64,000 bases of DNA. It comes from Pseudoalteromonas sp. S2755. GTDB taxonomy: Bacteria > Pseudomonadota > Gammaproteobacteria > Enterobacterales > Alteromonadaceae. The position numbers and the translations under genes are program-made. This document shows, piece by piece, positions 59,919-64,000 of this stretch (position 1 is its first letter; the number at the start of each line of letters is the position of its first letter). Location of the stretch: contig NZ_PNDS01000140.1 in NCBI RefSeq assembly GCF_005886535.1, positions 1-64,000 on the forward strand, written 5' to 3'. Below the pieces are notes generated by a model. That model saw only the letters and a program-made list of their open reading frames with translations. It was not told the DNA's origin and made no database searches.

Positions 59919-59947
59919 TTTTCATCAGAAGCCTTGGGATCTATACT
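59919..59947 (+). promoter_or_regulatory. Candidate promoter for sucCD
   Basis: TTTTCA (59919-59924), a 17-base spacer and TATACT (59942-59947). A second choice, TTGCAT at 59976-59981 with TATAAA at 60001-60006, has a 19-base spacer. With the first promoter the transcript would include the hairpin at 59966-59998. Confidence 0.35.
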
Positions 59948-59965
59948 ATGTGCGCAATTTGGGAT

Positions 59966-59998
59966 AGCTGACTATTTGCATAAATATTCAGCTTTTTT
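59966..59998 (+). terminator. Attenuator-like hairpin in the sucC leader
   Basis: AGCTGA (59966-59971) pairs with TCAGCT (59988-59993), continued inward by TATTT/AAATA after one mismatch, with a GCAT loop and a following TTTTTT. It has the form of an intrinsic terminator, yet lies only 25 bases before the sucC ATG. Confidence 0.55.
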
Positions 59999-60023
59999 AG
60001 TATAAAAAATTGGATAAAGCATC

Positions 60024-61190
60024 ATGAATTTGCATGAGTATCAGGCAAAACAACTTTTTGCCGAATATGGTTTACCTGTATCAGAAGGCTTTGCTTGTGA
60101 TACACCTCAAGAAGCAGTTGAAGCTGCTGGTAAAATCGGTGGAGACAAGTGGGTTGTTAAGTGTCAAGTACACGCTGGCGGCCGTGGTAAAGCTGGCGGT
60201 GTTAAACTTGCAGACAGCAAAGACGAAATCCGCGCATTCGCTGAAAACTGGTTAGGTAAAAACCTAGTTACTTACCAAACAGACGAGAAAGGTCAGCCTG
60301 TTGCTAAAATCTTAGTAGAAAGCTGCACTGATATTGCAAATGAACTATACCTAGGTGCTGTTGTTGACCGTGGTTCACGTAAGATCGTGTTCATGGCATC
60401 AACTGAAGGTGGTGTAGAAATTGAACAAGTTGCAGAAGAAACGCCTGAACTAATTCATAAAGCTGAGATCGACCCACTAGTAGGTCCTCAAGCTTACCAA
60501 GGTCGTGAGCTTGCGTTCAAACTAGGTTTGAACCCAACTCAAGTTAAGCAATTCACTAAGATCTTCTTAGGTCTAGCTGAAATGTTCATCAACCACGACT
60601 TTGCTCTACTAGAAATTAACCCGCTAGTTATCACGGACGCTGGTAACCTACACTGCCTAGATGGCAAAATCGGTGTAGACGGCAACGCATTGTTCCGCCA
60701 GCCTAAGATCCGTGGATTCCACGATCCTTCACAAGAAGACGCACGTGAAGCACACGCAGCAAGCTTTGAGCTTAACTACGTAGCACTAGACGGTAACGTT
60801 GGTTGTATGGTTAACGGTGCAGGCCTTGCGATGGGTACTATGGACATCGTAAACCTACACGGTGGCAAGCCAGCTAACTTCCTAGACGTTGGTGGCGGCG
60901 CGACTAAAGAGCGTGTATCTGAAGCATTCAAGATCATCCTTTCTGACGACAATGTTAAAGCAGTACTAGTTAACATCTTCGGTGGTATCGTACGTTGTGA
61001 CATGATCGCTGAAGGTATTATCGGCGCGGTTAAAGAAGTTGGCGTAAACGTACCTGTAGTTGTACGTCTTGAAGGTACTAACGCTGAAGCTGGTCGTGAA
61101 GTACTAGCTAACTCTGGCCTTGACATCATTGCAGCTGAGTCACTAACTGACGCTGCTGAGAAAGTAGTTGCTGCTGCGGAGGGCAAATAA
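60024..61190 (+). CDS. sucC: Succinyl-CoA synthetase beta subunit
   Basis: The ADP-forming subunit with an ATP-grasp fold. SucCD converts succinyl-CoA to succinate with substrate-level phosphorylation. The 388 residues (as in E. coli) begin MNLHEYQAKQLFAEYGLPV and contain VHAGGRGKAGGVKL, LEINPLVIT and the C-terminal NIFGGIVRCDMIAEGI. Leucine is encoded predominantly by CTA, a bias absent from weakly expressed genes of the window. It overlaps sucD by one base (TAATG). Confidence 0.98.
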   Translation: MNLHEYQAKQLFAEYGLPVSEGFACDTPQEAVEAAGKIGGDKWVVKCQVHAGGRGKAGGVKLADSKDEIRAFAENWLGKNLVTYQTDEKGQPVAKILVESCTDIANELYLGAVVDRGSRKIVFMASTEGGVEIEQVAEETPELIHKAEIDPLVGPQAYQGRELAFKLGLNPTQVKQFTKIFLGLAEMFINHDFALLEINPLVITDAGNLHCLDGKIGVDGNALFRQPKIRGFHDPSQEDAREAHAASFELNYVALDGNVGCMVNGAGLAMGTMDIVNLHGGKPANFLDVGGGATKERVSEAFKIILSDDNVKAVLVNIFGGIVRCDMIAEGIIGAVKEVGVNVPVVVRLEGTNAEAGREVLANSGLDIIAAESLTDAAEKVVAAAEGK

Positions 61191-62062
61191 TGTCTGTACT
61201 AATTAACAAAGATACTAAAGTAATCTGTCAAGGTTTCACTGGTGGTCAGGGTACTTTCCACTCTGAGCAAGCTATCCAGTACGGTACGCAAATGGTTGGT
61301 GGTGTTTCTCCTGGTAAAGGCGGCACAACTCACCTAGGCCTACCTGTATTTAACACAGTACGTGAAGCGGTAGAGTCAACTGGTGCAACTGCATCTGTTA
61401 TCTACGTACCAGCTGCATTCTGTAAAGACGCTATCCTTGAAGCTATCAGCGCAGGTATCGAACTAATCGTATGTATCACTGAAGGCATCCCTACACTAGA
61501 CATGGTTGATGTTAAAGTGAAGCTAGAAGAAACTGGCGTTCGCATGATTGGTCCTAACTGCCCAGGTGTTATCACTCCAGGTGAAACTAAGATCGGTATC
61601 ATGCCAGGTCACATCCACATGCCTGGTAAAGTAGGTATCGTGTCACGTTCTGGTACTTTGACTTATGAAGCAGTTAAGCAAACAACTGACGCTGGCTTCG
61701 GTCAATCTACTTGTGTTGGTATCGGTGGTGACCCAATCCCAGGCACTAACTTCATCGACGTACTAGAGATGTTCCAAAACGATCCGCAAACTGAAGCTAT
61801 CGTAATGATCGGTGAGATCGGCGGTACAGCTGAAGAAGAAGCGGCTGAGTACATCAAGCACAACGTAACTAAGCCTGTTGTTTCTTACATTGCAGGTGTT
61901 ACAGCTCCTCCAGGTAAGCGTATGGGTCACGCTGGTGCAATTATCGCAGGCGGTAAAGGTACAGCTGACGAGAAATTCGCAGCACTTGAAGCCGCGGGTG
62001 TTAAAACAGTTCGCTCTCTTGCGGAAATCGGTTCTGCACTAAAAGAGAAAGCGGGTTGGTAA
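61190..62062 (+). CDS. sucD: Succinyl-CoA synthetase alpha subunit
   Basis: The CoA-binding subunit that carries the phosphohistidine, here in GKRMGHAGAIIAGGKG (His about residue 246). The 290 residues (E. coli 289) include the CoA site QGFTGGQGTFHSEQAI and GPNCPGVITPGE. It is translationally coupled to sucC and ends just before a strong terminator. Confidence 0.98.
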   Translation: MSVLINKDTKVICQGFTGGQGTFHSEQAIQYGTQMVGGVSPGKGGTTHLGLPVFNTVREAVESTGATASVIYVPAAFCKDAILEAISAGIELIVCITEGIPTLDMVDVKVKLEETGVRMIGPNCPGVITPGETKIGIMPGHIHMPGKVGIVSRSGTLTYEAVKQTTDAGFGQSTCVGIGGDPIPGTNFIDVLEMFQNDPQTEAIVMIGEIGGTAEEEAAEYIKHNVTKPVVSYIAGVTAPPGKRMGHAGAIIAGGKGTADEKFAALEAAGVKTVRSLAEIGSALKEKAGW

Positions 62063-62078
62063 GTTAATACCACACGTT

Positions 62079-62105
62079 AAAAAGGCTCCTCAAGGAGCCT
62101 TTTTT
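62079..62105 (+). terminator. Intrinsic terminator after sucD
   Basis: The stem AAAGGCTCCT / AGGAGCCTTT, closed by A/T pairs and a CA loop, is followed by T-run to 62105. It ends the sucCD transcript. Confidence 0.92.
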
Positions 62106-62136
62106 GATCTAGCTATATCAATTGAACGAGGGGATT

Positions 62137-62721
62137 ATGCCTTTTCATAAACTCGGTCAGCTTTGTGAAGTCACAAAAAATGAATTATTAACACTTATTC
62201 AGCAAAACCCAACGTTCAACACTAAGTGCTGTAGCCGTAATGAAATATTATTGCAACAAGGGCTGATGCAACATCATGGCTTCTTTATTCACTCTGGCAA
62301 GCTCGTATCATCGGTTGTAAATGAAACAGGGGAGCTAAGGCATAAGGAGTTTTACTTTGCTGGCGAACTTTGTATTTTATTTGCTGAATGGATCCAAAAA
62401 TCTCCCAGCTTCTATCAAATCTCTGCACTGGATGATGCAAAGATAGTACTCGTTCCGTTAGCCGAATTGGAACAAGATAGCCTTCGCGCACTTAGATTAA
62501 AATTGTTAGAACAGCAGTTGCTATTTAAAGAAGCAAAAGAAGCTTTTCTACTACTAAATACGCTCGAGCAAAGATATTGTTTTTTGCGTGACGAACGTCC
62601 GCACTGGGTTAATGGTTTGGCAAATTATGATCTTGCTAATTATTTGGGTGTAACGCCTCAAGGGTTATCACGGTTAAAGTCGCGAGTAAACAATGCACAA
62701 GCGACTACAGCTAAGCGCTAG
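62137..62721 (+). CDS. Crp/Fnr-family transcriptional regulator
   Basis: A 194-residue protein with an N-terminal cyclic-nucleotide-binding-like beta-roll (about residues 20-110, LLQQGLMQHHGFFIHSGKL), a dimer helix (about 112-140), and a C-terminal helix-turn-helix with NYDLANYLGVTPQGLSRLKSRV. The phosphate-binding residues of true Crp and the N-terminal cysteine cluster of Fnr are not seen, so the effector is unknown. The frame extends to a TTG at 62122, but the ATG at 62137 follows GAGGGGATT and is preferred. Its stop is adjacent to that of the convergent ABM gene. Confidence 0.85.
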   Translation: MPFHKLGQLCEVTKNELLTLIQQNPTFNTKCCSRNEILLQQGLMQHHGFFIHSGKLVSSVVNETGELRHKEFYFAGELCILFAEWIQKSPSFYQISALDDAKIVLVPLAELEQDSLRALRLKLLEQQLLFKEAKEAFLLLNTLEQRYCFLRDERPHWVNGLANYDLANYLGVTPQGLSRLKSRVNNAQATTAKR

Positions 62722-62722
62722 C

Positions 62723-63034
62723 TCAAAGACTATATTCACGCTCTACCTTGGCAATACGCGTTGTATAACTTTGATACCATTTTTTATTGCCGTTTTTTTG
62801 CGCCTCAATATGCTCAGCATTGGCTTTCCATGCTTTGATTGACTCTAGGTCTCGCCAATAAGAAACCGTGATCCCAATTTCTTCACTCGCTGATTCTATA
62901 CCTAAAAAACCGGGTTGAAGCTTAGCAAGCTCGACCATTCTCAAAGCGGTTTGGGCGTAGCCCTCAACATCTTTATTCTTTATATTGGTAAAAATTACAG
63001 CGTAATAGGGTGGTGGTGGGGTAGTTGCTATCAT
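62723..63034 (-). CDS. ABM-domain (antibiotic biosynthesis monooxygenase superfamily) protein
   Basis: A 103-residue dimeric ferredoxin-like-fold protein with YYAVIFTNIK, GFLGIESASEEIGITVSYWRDLESIKAWKANAEHIEAQ and KKWYQSYTTRIAKVE, the usual pattern of stand-alone ABM proteins. Members include heme-degrading and quinol monooxygenases, but many have no known substrate. No heme-ligand can be assigned with confidence. It converges on the Crp/Fnr-type gene with one base between stop codons. Confidence 0.82.
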   Translation of the reverse strand: MIATTPPPPYYAVIFTNIKNKDVEGYAQTALRMVELAKLQPGFLGIESASEEIGITVSYWRDLESIKAWKANAEHIEAQKNGNKKWYQSYTTRIAKVEREYSL

Positions 63035-63100
63035 AAGTTGTGACGCAGTAAATTGTAGATGTTAAATTTATACCAATTTACCTGTGCTTAAATCAATCAC

Positions 63101-63142
63101 GATAAATGATGAGTTACTCATCAGAGCAACTCATCATTTATC
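63101..63142. repeat. Perfect 15-base inverted repeat
   Basis: GATAAATGATGAGTT (63101-63115) is the exact reverse complement of AACTCATCATTTATC (63128-63142), with a 12-base spacer that itself contains ACTCATC, so GATGAGT can pair with either of two partners. It lies 8 bases downstream of the M24 peptidase stop codon and may end its transcript, though no T-run follows. Confidence 0.6.
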
Positions 63143-63149
63143 CCTAATG

Positions 63150-64000
63150 CTATTCAACCCCGAAAGGATTGTCTATGCTGTGCGCGGGCTCAGTAAACCA
63201 ACGCGGACCATCGTCGGTCATATAGAAATGGTCTTCCAAGCGAATGCCAAATTCGTCAGGAATAACCAGCATAGGCTCGTTTGAAAAGCACATTCCAGCT
63301 GCAAGCGGTTCTGGGTTGTCTTTAACTAAATAAGGCCATTCGTGGATGTCTAAGCCGATCCCATGCCCGGTGCGGTGTGGGCAACCTGGTAGTTGATAAT
63401 CGGGACCGAGTCCATTGCTGGCAATATACTCTCTCGCGGCCTTATCAACAGCGCCACAGGGCGCCCCAATTTTGGCTGCATTAAATGCCGCAATTTGCGC
63501 TAGCTTCTCGATTTGCCAAACGGACTTTTGCTTTTCACTGGGTTCGCCAAAAACATAAGTACGGGTGATATCGCTAAGATAGCCGTGTAACTTACAACCA
63601 GTGTCGACGAGAACCACATCGCCTTTTTTCAGCGTTTGTGGATTTTTTACACCATGTGGGAATGACGACGCCACACCAAATAGCACAATACAAAAATAAT
63701 TGCCCGGCGCTCCCACTTTTTTGTGCGCTTCATTAATAAAGGCTTCAACTTCGGTTGTGGTGATCCCTTCATACAGCATAGATGCCGTTGCTTTATGTAC
63801 GGCAAGTGTCATGTCCATTGCGCGTTGAATAAGGGCAATTTCATTGGCCGATTTATGCATTCTACAATGCGCGGTTACTACCTTTGCATTGATAAGCGAA
63901 AGCTCAGGTGCCGCGAGTCTGATCCCATCAGCAACAAAAAACGCAGTGCTTTCGTCAATGGCGAGTGTGCCTGTGCTATCAATATTGAGTGTGTTAAGTA
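63150..64000 (-). CDS. M24 family metallopeptidase (Xaa-Pro type), partial at window edge
   Basis: The frame stays open from 63150 to the window edge, so the 5' end is missing. The visible 283 or so residues include the end of an N-terminal creatinase-like domain and the complete pita-bread catalytic domain. Metal ligands are seen as Asp in VLVDTGCK, Asp in SDITRTYVFG, His in GHGIGLDIHEWP, Glu in SNEPMLVIP and Glu in IRLEDHFYM. An ATG at 63860 is internal, because the upstream residues (INAKVVTAHCR) join smoothly to the typical KSANEIALIQRAM. It is expected to cleave Xaa-Pro bonds. The substrate is unknown. Confidence 0.9.
   Translation of the reverse strand, partial: LNTLNIDSTGTLAIDESTAFFVADGIRLAAPELSLINAKVVTAHCRMHKSANEIALIQRAMDMTLAVHKATASMLYEGITTTEVEAFINEAHKKVGAPGNYFCIVLFGVASSFPHGVKNPQTLKKGDVVLVDTGCKLHGYLSDITRTYVFGEPSEKQKSVWQIEKLAQIAAFNAAKIGAPCGAVDKAAREYIASNGLGPDYQLPGCPHRTGHGIGLDIHEWPYLVKDNPEPLAAGMCFSNEPMLVIPDEFGIRLEDHFYMTDDGPRWFTEPAHSIDNPFGVE

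Overview
The window looks like chromosomal core sequence from a marine gammaproteobacterium of the Alteromonadales, most consistent with Pseudoalteromonas. The basis is protein-level recognition (ZapC, TusBCDE, ProQ-Prc, MsbA-LpxK-KdsB, GDH-180, DUF3466, DUF3080, DUF2835 families), gammaproteobacterial gene order and moderate-to-low GC. No phage, insertion sequence, CRISPR array or plasmid-type gene was seen. Species was not determined.

Layout. 1-5.8 kb: the end of a tRNA gene with its promoter, a DUF3080 lipoprotein overlapping a MATE efflux pump, riboflavin synthase divergent from the pump, a CPXCG zinc-ribbon protein, a fructosamine-kinase-like protein that lacks its catalytic aspartates, a DUF445 membrane protein and a small secreted DUF3718-like protein. 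6.2-8.9 kb: two exported amidohydrolase-family proteins in tandem, the second without the metal site. 8.9-10.9 kb: tusDCBE (tRNA 2-thiouridine sulfur relay) and a YccA/Bax-inhibitor protein. 11.2-15.6 kb: two identical tRNA-Ser genes, a small membrane protein, then msrC, a small acidic protein, proQ and prc. 15.7-20.2 kb: an NhaC antiporter behind a long structured leader, pepN and a DUF2835 protein.

20.2-27.4 kb is the most accessory-looking part: an operon of a DUF1302 outer-membrane-type protein, a DUF1329 protein, a YCF48/BNR protein and an RND/MMPL exporter, behind a good promoter overlapped by a sequence close to a FadR operator. 27.6-41.4 kb: NAD-glutamate dehydrogenase (1612 aa), pyrD, zapC, a zinc-ribbon gene, rlmKL, a glutaredoxin-like gene, uup, a DUF3466 protein and a DUF2062 protein. 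41.4-48.8 kb: a tightly packed or overlapping chain comEC, msbA, lpxK, trm112-like, kdsB, a pseudouridine synthase and tcdA, converging on csdE and csdA.

50.5-62.1 kb holds the TCA-cycle block: gltA divergent from sdhCDAB, sucAB and sucCD, with hairpins before sdhC, between sdhB and sucA, and before sucC. SucB carries two lipoyl domains. The window ends with a Crp/Fnr-type regulator, an ABM-domain protein and an M24 peptidase running off the edge.

No single new multi-gene system can be claimed. The best leads are the putative FadR-controlled DUF1302/DUF1329/YCF48/RND operon, the nhaC leader (long hairpin plus a 32-codon ORF ending on the nhaC ribosome binding site), the fructosamine-kinase-like pseudokinase, the metal-less amidohydrolase partner, and several hairpins placed immediately before start codons (pepN, sucC, sdhC, pyrD).
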